Positions 23,788 to 31,238 of a stretch of DNA of 64,000 nt are shown piece after piece. The stretch is from CAYRNR01 sp964425605. GTDB taxonomy: Bacteria > Myxococcota_A > UBA796 > UBA9615 > CAYRNR01. A program made the position numbers and the translations under genes. The notes beneath the pieces were generated by a model. The model saw only the letters and a list, made by a program, of their open reading frames with translations. It was not told where the DNA came from and made no database searches. Where the stretch lies: assembly GCA_964425605.1 (NCBI GenBank), contig CAYRNR010000013.1:1-64000 (forward strand), read 5' to 3'. The number at the start of each line of letters is the position of its first letter. Position 1 is the first letter of the stretch.

Positions 23788-26181
23788 GTGGTCGACCCCT
23801 CCCAGCCGTGGCGGCGCCACGCCGCCGGCTCCCCTCTGCGCCCCTACCAGGTGCGCGCGGTGGGGGAGATCCTCGAGCACCTGCAGCGCCCCGGCGCCCG
23901 CATCTGCCTCGTGGCGCCGCCAGGGGCCGGCAAGACCCGCTGCGCCCTCCACGTGGCCTCGGAGCTCGCGCTGCCCCTGGAGGTGCGGGTACCCACCACG
24001 GCGCTGCAGGGGCAGTGGGAGCAGCGGGCCGGCGAGCAGATCGTGGACGTGACGGACGCTGCGGAGGGATCGCCGGTGAACGTGAGCACCTACGCGGGGC
24101 TCGGCTCGTTCCAGCCCGGCGCGCTGGTGGTGCTGGACGAGGCGCACCACCTCCAGTCGGCGTGGGGTCGCAAGGTGGAGGCGGAGCTCGGGCCGGAGCA
24201 CCGCGTCCTGGGGCTGACCGGGACCCCGCCGGTGGGCGGCGCCGGGTGGGACCGCTTCGTCCAGATCGTCGGCGACGACCCCGTCGAGGTGGCCGCGCCG
24301 CCGCTGGTGCGCGACGGCCACCTGTGCCCGTTCCTCGATCTGGTCTGGCCGGTGCTGGCGGACCTCGAGGACGTCCCCGCGCTGCGCGACGCCGACCAGG
24401 TCCTGACCGAGGCCGAGGCCGCCCTGGGCGACGACCTCCAGCAGTGGATGGCGCGCACCCTGCGCGAGGACCTGTGGGAGCTCACCGAGGCGCGCTTCGC
24501 GCGCAACGAGGGGCTGCTCGTGGCCCTATGCCGCGTGCGCCACGCCCAGGGCCGCGCTCTGCCCCACGATCTGCCCCCCGACGCGGAGCTGCGCGCCCGC
24601 CCCACCCTGCACGATCGCGTCCAGGCGCTGTGGGCGTATGGCAGCGACCGCGACGACGTCCGCGCGGCCGTCCGCGCCGCGGGCTTCCGTCGCGCTGGCA
24701 AGGTCGTCACGTTGCGCAACGACGTGGCCCTGCAGAGCCTCGCTGCCAGCCGGACACGGGTCCGCGGCATGCTCGACGTGCTCGCCCTCGAGGCGCGCGC
24801 GAGGACCGACTGGCTGCGCGCCCTGGTGCTGACCGACCGCGACGTGGAGGGGAGCCGCCTGTCGGCGCGGGAGGTGCTCGGCGAGCTGGTGGCCGACGCC
24901 CGGACCGACGTGCTCGATCCCGTCCTGGTGACCGGATCGGTGTTCTGGGTCGACGACGACCTGTGGCCGCGGGTCGGCCCGCGGGTCCCCGACCTGCCTT
25001 TTCGCCGCGTCCGGGGTCACCGGGAGGTGGACGTGGCCTCGTGGCCCACGGCCCGCCGCGTCGAGCTGGCCACCCGATTGCTCACCGAGGGGGTGACCCG
25101 CTGCCTCGTGGGCACCCACCACCTGCTGGGCGAGGGGTGGGACTGCCCCGCGGTCAACTGCGTGGTCGACCTCACGGGGATCTCCGCGTCCATGACGGTC
25201 AACCAGGTCCGCGGGCGCGCCCTGAGGCCCGACCCCGCCGATCCCGGCAAGGTGGCGTCCCTGTGGGAGGTGCTCCCCCTCGCGCCGGGGATCGGCGGCG
25301 GGGACCGCATGCTCGACGTGCTCAAGACCCGGCACGCCCACACCCTGGGCATCGATCCGGAGGGGCGAATCCGCGCCGGCGTCTCCCGCATCCACCCCGC
25401 GTTCGCCGGTCCAGCCAGCGAGGTGGCCGCGCAGGTCCCCGGGATCCGCGAGCAGATGACCCGGCGGCTGGTGGAGATGAAGGGCGCCGCAGCCCACTGG
25501 GCCGTGGGCCGCGCCTACGCGGACCGAAGGGTCTGGCAGGTGCGCGGCTCGTCCCCCACGCCCCCGGTGCGGCTCCGAGGGGAGCGGCCGAAGGCGCCGA
25601 TCCGGGCCACGGCCGCCGCGCTGCACCACCGCAAGCGCCGGCGCGGCATGGCGGCCGGCATCGCCGCGCTGGCCGGGATCTCCGCGGGCCTCCTGGGGAT
25701 GATCACCGCCGGCCCCATCCTCGGCATCCCCGTGGCCGCGACCGGCATGCTCGTGTCGTCCCTGCTGGTGTGGACCGGCCTGCGCGACTGGGACCTGGTG
25801 GCCGTGGTGGTGCGGGCGCTGTTCGACGCCCTGCGCACCGCGAACCTCGCCGAGGGCGAGCTGCGTTCCCGGGCCGGGCTGTGGTGGCTCGAAGGCACGC
25901 CGGATCACTCGAGGGTGTTCGCCGGGGCCTGCGCCGAGCTCCTCGGCCCCATCCGCTACCCCAGGTACCTGCTGGTCGAGACCTCGGGGAGGGTGTGGCC
26001 CGTGCCCGCCGTCCTCGGGGGAGACCGCAACGCCGCACAGATCCTGGCTCACGCCTGGGCCGCCCACGTGGGCCCGTGCGAGGTGGTCTACGCCCGCCAG
26101 GGGCGCGGCCGGGAGCTGCTGACCCGGACGTGGCGGGCCGCAGGGCGCGCGCCGGTGGACGTCGTCGAGATCTGGGAGTGA
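23788..26181 (+). CDS. SF2 DEAH helicase with C-terminal membrane hairpin
   Basis: A 797-residue protein. Residues 15-150 hold the first RecA-like domain of a UvsW/type-I-restriction-like SF2 helicase: Q-motif-like LRPYQ, Walker A APPGAGKT (43-50), VVLDEAHHL (113-122), LTGTPP (143-148). The second RecA domain ends with GEGWDCPAVN and motif VI NQVRGRALRPDP (about 471-482). After about 620 comes a Lys/Arg patch (HHRKRRRG) and a hydrophobic segment of about 45 residues, enough for two membrane helices, followed by a soluble C-terminal domain (about 668-797, LWWLEGTPDHSRVF ... RYLLVETSGRVWPV). Helicases with integral membrane segments are unusual. GTG start, apparently leaderless. Role unknown; DNA uptake, anti-phage defence or envelope-tethered repair are guesses. 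Confidence 0.75.
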   Translation: MVDPSQPWRRHAAGSPLRPYQVRAVGEILEHLQRPGARICLVAPPGAGKTRCALHVASELALPLEVRVPTTALQGQWEQRAGEQIVDVTDAAEGSPVNVSTYAGLGSFQPGALVVLDEAHHLQSAWGRKVEAELGPEHRVLGLTGTPPVGGAGWDRFVQIVGDDPVEVAAPPLVRDGHLCPFLDLVWPVLADLEDVPALRDADQVLTEAEAALGDDLQQWMARTLREDLWELTEARFARNEGLLVALCRVRHAQGRALPHDLPPDAELRARPTLHDRVQALWAYGSDRDDVRAAVRAAGFRRAGKVVTLRNDVALQSLAASRTRVRGMLDVLALEARARTDWLRALVLTDRDVEGSRLSAREVLGELVADARTDVLDPVLVTGSVFWVDDDLWPRVGPRVPDLPFRRVRGHREVDVASWPTARRVELATRLLTEGVTRCLVGTHHLLGEGWDCPAVNCVVDLTGISASMTVNQVRGRALRPDPADPGKVASLWEVLPLAPGIGGGDRMLDVLKTRHAHTLGIDPEGRIRAGVSRIHPAFAGPASEVAAQVPGIREQMTRRLVEMKGAAAHWAVGRAYADRRVWQVRGSSPTPPVRLRGERPKAPIRATAAALHHRKRRRGMAAGIAALAGISAGLLGMITAGPILGIPVAATGMLVSSLLVWTGLRDWDLVAVVVRALFDALRTANLAEGELRSRAGLWWLEGTPDHSRVFAGACAELLGPIRYPRYLLVETSGRVWPVPAVLGGDRNAAQILAHAWAAHVGPCEVVYARQGRGRELLTRTWRAAGRAPVDVVEIWE

Positions 26182-26207
26182 TCCCCTCCCCTTTTTTGTC
26201 CCGCGTG

Positions 26208-26241
26208 TTGACGTCTCGAAATTTAGTTGTATAGTACAACC
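26208..26241 (+). promoter_or_regulatory. Promoter and palindromic operator of the MarR-hgcAB unit
   Basis: TTGACG (26208-26213), 16-nt spacer, TATAGT (26230-26235): five of six matches in each box. The -10 is embedded in the palindrome TTGTA-TAG-TACAA (26227-26239). The start ATG at 26242 follows the -10 by 6 nt, so the transcript would be leaderless. A repressor binding the palindrome would block the polymerase directly; autoregulation by the MarR-type product is the simplest reading. Confidence 0.7.
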
Positions 26242-26733
26242 ATGATGCCGACCCAGGCCGACAGAGAACTCATCGATCTGGTCGCCCAGCTCGTCCGGGT
26301 GGCCCGCGGATTCCAGCAGGAGCAGGCGTTCTGCGAGGGGATCACCTTCACCCAGTTCCTGATCCTGGACCGGGTGGTGAACGCCGACGGCGGCCTCGCC
26401 CTGTCGGATCTGCACACCTCGATGGAGGTGGACAAGTCCACGACCACGCGCCTCGTGGCGCCCCTGCTGAAGGCGGGCCTGGTGCTCAAGCACCGGCGCG
26501 AGGACGACCGCCGGGCCTTCGAGCTGCGGATCACCGACGCGGGCCGGGCCACGGCCGGGCGCGTCTGGACCTGCATCGCCGGTGCGGCCTCGCTCGTGGA
26601 CGGGTTCATCCCCGCCCACGAACGCGAGGGGGTGTACCGGGGTGTGAAACTGTTCGCGCAGGCGCTCAAGGGTGCCTGCGAGGCGGGGTGCTGTCAGGGC
26701 GCCGCCACGGGAGGCTGCTGTGTCGTCGAATGA
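26242..26733 (+). CDS. MarR-type regulator with Cys-rich C-terminal tail
   Basis: A 163-residue winged-helix protein: FTQFLILDRVVNADGGLALS (about 36-55), recognition helix MEVDKSTTTRLVAPLLKAGL (61-80) and wing LKHRREDDRRAFELRITDAG (82-101) are typical of MarR. The tail has Cys146, Cys150-Cys151 and Cys159-Cys160, plus Cys31 and Cys111 in the body; vicinal Cys pairs of this kind in ArsR/MarR-type repressors bind thiophilic ions such as As(III) or Hg(II). The last 14 nt overlap hgcA, whose ribosome site lies inside the tail codons. Chosen start: the first ATG, 6 nt after TATAGT. Inference: it senses a metal or metalloid, or redox state, and represses the hgcAB unit. Confidence 0.85.
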   Translation: MMPTQADRELIDLVAQLVRVARGFQQEQAFCEGITFTQFLILDRVVNADGGLALSDLHTSMEVDKSTTTRLVAPLLKAGLVLKHRREDDRRAFELRITDAGRATAGRVWTCIAGAASLVDGFIPAHEREGVYRGVKLFAQALKGACEAGCCQGAATGGCCVVE

Positions 26734-27793
26734 GGACCGCGCGAGGCAACCCTTCGTCACCGGGCACGTGGACTCGCCCGCGGGCCAGGTCCCGAAGGTC
26801 TCTGCGGAGCTGACGGCCGCGGACCGACGCGGCACCACGGCCGCTCGGTGGGGGATCGGGCGCATGGACTACAAGGTGATCCCCGGGCTGTACGCCCTGG
26901 GGGAGCCCGGCGACGAGGCCCCGGTCCTGGTCAGCGCCAACTACAAGATGAGCTTCGACGTGCTGCGCTCGTCCCTGCCGGGGCGGGACGCGTGGCTCCT
27001 CGTGCTGGACACCGATGGCGTCAACGTGTGGTGCGCGGCGGGCAAGGGCACCTTCGGCACCACGGAACTGGTCCGACGGGTCCTCGACAGCGGGGTGGAC
27101 CAGGTGGTCCGGCGACCGCGGCTGATCGTGCCCCAGCTCGGAGCCCCGGGCGTGGCCGCCCACGAGGTGAAGGAGCGTACGGGTTTCTCGGTGCGCTATG
27201 GCCCCGTCGATGCGGCCGACCTGCCCGAGTACCTCGACGCACGGGGCAAGGCCACGGACGCCATGCGGCGCAAGCCGTTCGAGATCTCCGAGCGCGCGGC
27301 CCTGGTGCCCATGGAGCTGATCCCCGCGGCCCGCAGCGGCGTCCTGATCGTCCTGGCGCTGATCGTCGTGGCCGGGTTCACCGGCCCTGGGGGATTCCTC
27401 GCCGACGCGCTGGGCTATGCGGGGTTCGCCATCGCGGGGATCGGGCTGGCCGTGTTCGCCGGCGCCGTGCTGACCCCCCTGGCCCTGCCCCTGCTGCCGG
27501 GCCGCGCGTTCTCGGTCAAGGGGGCCGTGGCCGGAGCGATGATGGCCTCGCTCATGCTCGGCGTGATCGCCGAGCTGTACGGCGTGGCGGCCTGGTCCAC
27601 TCGCCTCGAGATGGCCGCGTGGGGCCTGGCCATTCCCGCCCTGGCGGCCTTCATGGCCATGAACTTCACCGGCGCGTCCACCTACACCTCGCCGTCCGGG
27701 GTGCGCAAGGAGATGCGCCGCTTCGTGCCCGTGCAGCTCGTCACGGCGGTGATCGCCGTGGGGTTGTGGATCGGTGCGCGGTGGACGGTGTGA
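26720..27793 (+). CDS. hgcA: HgcA, corrinoid methyltransferase of mercury methylation
   Basis: A 357-residue membrane-bound corrinoid protein that transfers a methyl group from cobalt to Hg(II). The diagnostic cap-helix motif NVWCAAGK is at 102-109; Cys105 corresponds to the Cys that is the lower axial cobalt ligand (Cys93 in strain ND132). Flanking family blocks are present: SANYKMSFD (72-80), GKGTFGTTELVRR, VPQLGAPGVAAHEVKERTGF and YGPVDAADLPEYL. The C-terminal third has about five membrane helices and the conserved MNFTGASTYTSPSGVRKEM. GTG start at 26720 with GGGAGG 5 nt upstream, overlapping the MarR gene by 14 nt. hgcB follows with a 13-nt gap. Full length and apparently intact; activity itself cannot be read from sequence. 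Confidence 0.97.
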   Translation: MSSNEDRARQPFVTGHVDSPAGQVPKVSAELTAADRRGTTAARWGIGRMDYKVIPGLYALGEPGDEAPVLVSANYKMSFDVLRSSLPGRDAWLLVLDTDGVNVWCAAGKGTFGTTELVRRVLDSGVDQVVRRPRLIVPQLGAPGVAAHEVKERTGFSVRYGPVDAADLPEYLDARGKATDAMRRKPFEISERAALVPMELIPAARSGVLIVLALIVVAGFTGPGGFLADALGYAGFAIAGIGLAVFAGAVLTPLALPLLPGRAFSVKGAVAGAMMASLMLGVIAELYGVAAWSTRLEMAAWGLAIPALAAFMAMNFTGASTYTSPSGVRKEMRRFVPVQLVTAVIAVGLWIGARWTV

Positions 27794-27806
27794 GGAGGGT
27801 CCGAAC

Positions 27807-28157
27807 ATGGAGACGATGAGCTATCTGCCGGGTGTGACCACCCTGGCCCTGGATCCCTCCCGCTGCAACGGCTGCCGCATGTGTACCGCCGTGTGCCCCC
27901 ACGCCGTGTTCCGCGTGGAGGACGGCGTGGCCCGGATCGCCCGCAAGGACGCGTGCATGGAGTGCGGCGCTTGCGCCCGCAACTGCGAGCAACAGGCCAT
28001 CCAGGTGGAGGCGGGGGTGGGCTGCGCCGCGGCCTTCATCTCCGCCGCCCTGGGCATCCAGGGTTCGTGTTGTTGCACCGGCGAGTCCGTGGAGGGCCAA
28101 CCCAACGACACGTGTGGCGCCCCTGCGGAGGACGACGTCGATCCGGCCCCCTGCTGA
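27807..28157 (+). CDS. hgcB: HgcB, 2[4Fe-4S] ferredoxin of mercury methylation
   Basis: A 116-residue ferredoxin thought to reduce the HgcA corrinoid and pass Hg(II) to it. First cluster CNGCRMCTAVC (Cys20, 23, 26, 30); second CMECGACARNC (Cys50, 53, 56, 60), the HgcB signature. GVGCAAAFI places Cys73 exactly where the essential Cys73 of characterised HgcB is. The C-terminal vicinal Cys pair of the family is here a triple, Cys88-89-90, with extra Cys103 and a terminal Cys116; the tail is about 20 residues longer than usual. AGGAGGG lies 7 nt before the ATG. It is the last gene of the unit; the next gene is convergent, 30 nt away. Confidence 0.97.
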   Translation: METMSYLPGVTTLALDPSRCNGCRMCTAVCPHAVFRVEDGVARIARKDACMECGACARNCEQQAIQVEAGVGCAAAFISAALGIQGSCCCTGESVEGQPNDTCGAPAEDDVDPAPC

Positions 28158-28187
28158 GGCTGACGTCGCGGGCCAGGCTGGCCCACA

Positions 28188-29453
28188 TCACTCGCAGTAC
28201 AGCACGCGGACGACCTTCAGCTCGCTGCTGCTCCCCCAGGCGAACGCCCACCCCACGTCGCCGTCGGCGTGGCCGACCATGTCGTCGCGGTCCGCGATCC
28301 GCGCCTCGATGGCCACCGGCCCTTCGAGGAACGTCCCGGTGGAATCGATCACGCCGATCTCCGTGCCCGAGGCGCCGACCCAGCTCACCAGGAACGCGTC
28401 CCCGTAGGGCGCCAGGTGGGCGCCGCCCTCGTGCACCGACGGCGTGTCGGTGAGCCAGGTGGGAGCACTGGCCGCACCCGAGCTGCCGATGTGGACCAGC
28501 GCCACGTCGTCCGAGGCGCGGCCCACCGGGGAGGTGAACGTGAGCAAGAAGCCGCCGTCCACCGCCACCAACCCGCCCAGGGCGGTGTCCGAGGAGCCCG
28601 CGCAGTTGCCCGACGGATCGGCGAAGACCTCGGTGTAGTGGTCGAAGTAGATGCCCTTGCCCGGGTAGCAGTCGGACAGACAGACCGGGCCGGGCTGGGC
28701 GCCGCTGTAGGCCATCCGGACGTCGAGGCTGTGGCTGCAGCCCCAGCTCCATCCCCCGCCGGCGGGGCTCCCCGCCGAATCGAAGTAGTGCAGGGCGTCC
28801 CCCTGGTGGTTGCCCGAGTCCCACAGCTGGGTGAGACCGAAGTAGGCCGCATACCCGCCGCCCGAGGATGCCAGACGACCCTCGTGGGACCACGAGTCGA
28901 TCCACTGGTCCCCCACGTGGCCGTGGCTGTTGTCCCCGGCCAGGACCCGCTCCAGCACCTCGTCGCCGTGGCCGTCCACCTGGACCAACGCCATCGTGTC
29001 GTCGCGCCGCACCAGCAACATCGCGCCCGCGTCCAGAGCCACCAGGCCGCGGACCTCGTCCCCGGGGAGCGTGGTGTCGTCCCCGGCGCGCCCGTCGCTG
29101 GCGTCCAGGGGGGTGACGTGGACGGTGCCCGTGCCGTCGGTCCAGGCCACCTTGGAGCGGCCATCGGCCAGCGGGGCGAGGATCACCGGACGGTTCTCGG
29201 AGAATCCTCCGGAGGAGCCGGTCGACACCGAGGACGGGGACACGTCGACGGCGGTGACGACGACCCGCTCGGCCAGCTCCTCGGGGCAGACCGTGTCGTC
29301 GTCGTCCCCCATCGGCCCGGTGGTGTCGTCATCCCCGCCGGTCACGTCGTCGTCGTCCTGGGGACCGGCGGCGCCGTCGTCACCGCATCCCGGCATCCAC
29401 AGCAGGAACCCCAGGAGCAGCGCGGTCACCTCAGAACGTCGGAACGACCTCAT
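28188..29453 (-). CDS. Asp-linker lipoprotein, 421 aa, unknown function
   Basis: Signal peptide with lipobox LLWMPGC (Cys23), acidic tether (QDDDDVTGGDDDTTGPMGDD), then about 360 residues of beta-rich sequence with repeated short blade-like units (AWTDGTGTVHVTPL, GAMLLVRRDDTMALVQVDG, GGFLLTFTSPVGRASDDVAL, DAFLVSWVGASGTEIGVID). The spacing suggests a beta-propeller-like fold, but no named repeat matches clearly. GGGGGAGGACA precedes the ATG at 29453. The start lies 23 nt inside the upstream EEP-phosphohydrolase gene, so the two lipoproteins are co-transcribed. Convergent with hgcB; no functional link is evident. Confidence 0.75.
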   Translation of the reverse strand: MRSFRRSEVTALLLGFLLWMPGCGDDGAAGPQDDDDVTGGDDDTTGPMGDDDDTVCPEELAERVVVTAVDVSPSSVSTGSSGGFSENRPVILAPLADGRSKVAWTDGTGTVHVTPLDASDGRAGDDTTLPGDEVRGLVALDAGAMLLVRRDDTMALVQVDGHGDEVLERVLAGDNSHGHVGDQWIDSWSHEGRLASSGGGYAAYFGLTQLWDSGNHQGDALHYFDSAGSPAGGGWSWGCSHSLDVRMAYSGAQPGPVCLSDCYPGKGIYFDHYTEVFADPSGNCAGSSDTALGGLVAVDGGFLLTFTSPVGRASDDVALVHIGSSGAASAPTWLTDTPSVHEGGAHLAPYGDAFLVSWVGASGTEIGVIDSTGTFLEGPVAIEARIADRDDMVGHADGDVGWAFAWGSSSELKVVRVLYCE

Positions 29454-30600
29454 TGTCCTCCCCCGTCGTGCCCACCTCGTTGTCCCCGCCCTGCCAGGTC
29501 TCGTCGTCCACCAGCACCTTGTACTCGAACGTCCCCTCGGGGAGTTCGGTGAGCACGAGCTCCCAGCGGGCGTCCTCGGCGGGGTAGGCCGGCCAGCCCA
29601 CGTCCCATGACAGCGGCGCGGTGTCCCCGCGCACGGTGAGGTGGTGCCCCCAGCCCACGTCCACCTGGGCGATGATCCGGGTGACCTCGGGTTCGACGAC
29701 CCCGACGGTCTCGAGCCGGACCAGCACACCCGGGTGGTCCGAGACCTCGGGGTAGGCGCCGCCGTCGAACATCAGCACGGCCTCGTCCGCGCGCACCGGC
29801 GCGCCGCGGTGGGCGAGGATGTGATCGATGCGGCCCGCGTCCAGGGGATCGGTGAGATCCTCGAAGCCCATCTGCAGCAGCGCGCCGTGGGCCGAGCCCC
29901 CCTCCTGGTCGTTGAGATCCCCCGCGACGAGGACCCCGAGGGAGTCGTGGGAGGCCAGCGCCGCCGTGGCGCTCTGCCGCGCCTGGGCCGCGCGCACGTC
30001 CGCGTCCTCGTGATCCAGGTGGACCGAGACCAGCCGCAGCGAGCCCAGCGCCGGCGAGAGCGTCGCGGCCACGGCCACGCGCTGGAGATCGCCCTGGACG
30101 AAGTAGGTCAGGACCTCGCCGCCGGTGATGGCGCCCTCGACCAGCAGCGCCACCCCCTCCTCGGCCTCGTCCCCGGTCCCCTCCCAGGCCAGGTGCGAGA
30201 ACGCCCAGGTGCTGGACCAGCTGTTCCCGGTCGCCTCCTCCAGGGAACCCTCGAGGAGCTCCAGCGCGGACTCCCCCTCCCGCTGACACACCTCCTGCAG
30301 GGCCACGGCGACGACCCCCTCGGCGGCCGCGGCCTCGGCCACCGCGGCCAGGCGCTCGGCGTTGGTGGCGAAGGGGGTGCCGTCGGTGATCAGGCAGTGG
30401 AGGTTGAGGGAGAGGACCGCCAGGCGATCCACCGCGGCATCGTCGTCGTCGCCCACCGCATCGTCGTCGTCGTCCGCGGGTTCGGTGGTGTCGTCGTCGC
30501 CGGCTTCGCTGTCGTCGTCTCGAGTCGAAGGTGGGTCGGGTACGCAGCCCGGAGCGAGGGCGAGGGCGGCGAGGATCGACAGGGTTCTCGTCCGGTCCAT
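29431..30600 (-). CDS. EEP-family phosphohydrolase lipoprotein with CBM20-like domain
   Basis: A 389-residue lipoprotein (lipobox ALALAPGC, Cys19) with an acidic tether to about residue 58. Residues about 60-290 match the endonuclease/exonuclease/phosphatase fold: LSLNLHC, VALQEVCQ (metal Glu), RLVSVHLDHED, VLVAGDLNDQE (Asp/Asn pair), RIDHILAHRG and SDHPGVLVRL (terminal Asp-His). The C-terminal about 295-389 resembles a starch-binding CBM20: LTVRGDTAPLSWDVGWPAYP, GTFEYKVLVDDETWQGGDNE. An extracellular nuclease, sphingomyelinase-like or other phosphodiesterase is possible. A TAGACT box lies 6 nt before the ATG and no ribosome site is present. The fusion with a carbohydrate-binding module is unusual. 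Confidence 0.85.
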   Translation of the reverse strand: MDRTRTLSILAALALAPGCVPDPPSTRDDDSEAGDDDTTEPADDDDDAVGDDDDAAVDRLAVLSLNLHCLITDGTPFATNAERLAAVAEAAAAEGVVAVALQEVCQREGESALELLEGSLEEATGNSWSSTWAFSHLAWEGTGDEAEEGVALLVEGAITGGEVLTYFVQGDLQRVAVAATLSPALGSLRLVSVHLDHEDADVRAAQARQSATAALASHDSLGVLVAGDLNDQEGGSAHGALLQMGFEDLTDPLDAGRIDHILAHRGAPVRADEAVLMFDGGAYPEVSDHPGVLVRLETVGVVEPEVTRIIAQVDVGWGHHLTVRGDTAPLSWDVGWPAYPAEDARWELVLTELPEGTFEYKVLVDDETWQGGDNEVGTTGEDNEVVPTF

Positions 30601-30606
30601 CGGGCC

Positions 30607-30612
30607 AGTCTA
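30607..30612 (-). promoter_or_regulatory. Candidate -10 box, leaderless EEP lipoprotein gene
   Basis: Reads TAGACT on the minus strand, 6 nt before the ATG at 30600, with no ribosome site between. It lies in the 86-nt divergent gap shared with gmhB. Confidence 0.4.
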
Positions 30613-30686
30613 CCCCGTGTCCTCGCCGCGGCGCAGGCCGCGGCGAGGCGCCGGCCGATTGACCGCCACCGGGAAGCATCCCTACG

Positions 30687-31238
30687 ATGAACAAGGTGAG
30701 TACGCGCGCCATACTGCTGGATCGGGACGGGGTCCTCGACCGCGACCGGGTCGACTACGTCAAGAACGCCGACGAGCTGGTGATGATCGACGGCGTGCCC
30801 GAGGCCGTGGCCGCCCTGGGCGCCGCGGGGTACACCGTCCTGGTCGTGACCAACCAGTCGTGCGTGGGCAAGGGCATCCTGCCGATGGAGGGCGTGCGGG
30901 CCATCCACGAGCTGATCCAGCGCGAGCTGAGCGTCGCGGGCGGACGCGTGGACGCCTTCTACATCTGTCCCCACGCGCCGGACCACGGGTGCGACTGCCG
31001 CAAGCCCGCCCCTGGGCTGATGCTGCAGGCGCAGCGGGATTGGGGGTTCGATCCCGCCGAGACGTGGCTCGTGGGGGACGCCACCCGGGACATCCTCGCG
31101 GGCCAGGCCGCCGGTTGCAGGACCGCCCTGGTGCGCACCGGCAAGGGGGAGACCAGCGCCACCGAGCTGCCGGACACGCCGCTGTACGACGATCTGCCCC
31201 ACTTCGTGCGGTTCCTGCTGGGGGAGGACGGCCCGTGA
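30687..31238 (+). CDS. gmhB: Heptose-1,7-bisphosphate 7-phosphatase (GmhB)
   Basis: A 183-residue HAD phosphatase removing the 7-phosphate of D-glycero-D-manno-heptose bisphosphate during ADP-heptose synthesis. Motif I LLDRDGVLDRD gives nucleophile Asp12 and Asp14; motif II VVTNQS; the GmhB-specific zinc loop CPHAPDHGCDC has Cys94, His96, Cys102, Cys104, followed by RKPAPG and motif IV VGDATRDI. All catalytic and zinc residues are present. Two heptosyltransferases follow, the first overlapping by 4 nt (GTGA), a coherent LPS inner-core cassette. The ATG at 30687 is used; a GTG three codons later is an alternative. Histidinol-phosphatase-type relatives are less likely in this context. Confidence 0.93.
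   Translation: MNKVSTRAILLDRDGVLDRDRVDYVKNADELVMIDGVPEAVAALGAAGYTVLVVTNQSCVGKGILPMEGVRAIHELIQRELSVAGGRVDAFYICPHAPDHGCDCRKPAPGLMLQAQRDWGFDPAETWLVGDATRDILAGQAAGCRTALVRTGKGETSATELPDTPLYDDLPHFVRFLLGEDGP

Noticed and set aside
22483..26181. A defence island made of the helicase, AlkD-like and flavin reductase-like genes
   Set aside because: The genes are divergent, lack nuclease or sensor partners, and show no mobile-element flanks. The helicase alone is kept as a finding.
26227..26241. TTG at 26227 as the start of the MarR-type gene
   Set aside because: It lies inside the -10 and operator, upstream of the expected transcript start; the ATG at 26242 is the better start.
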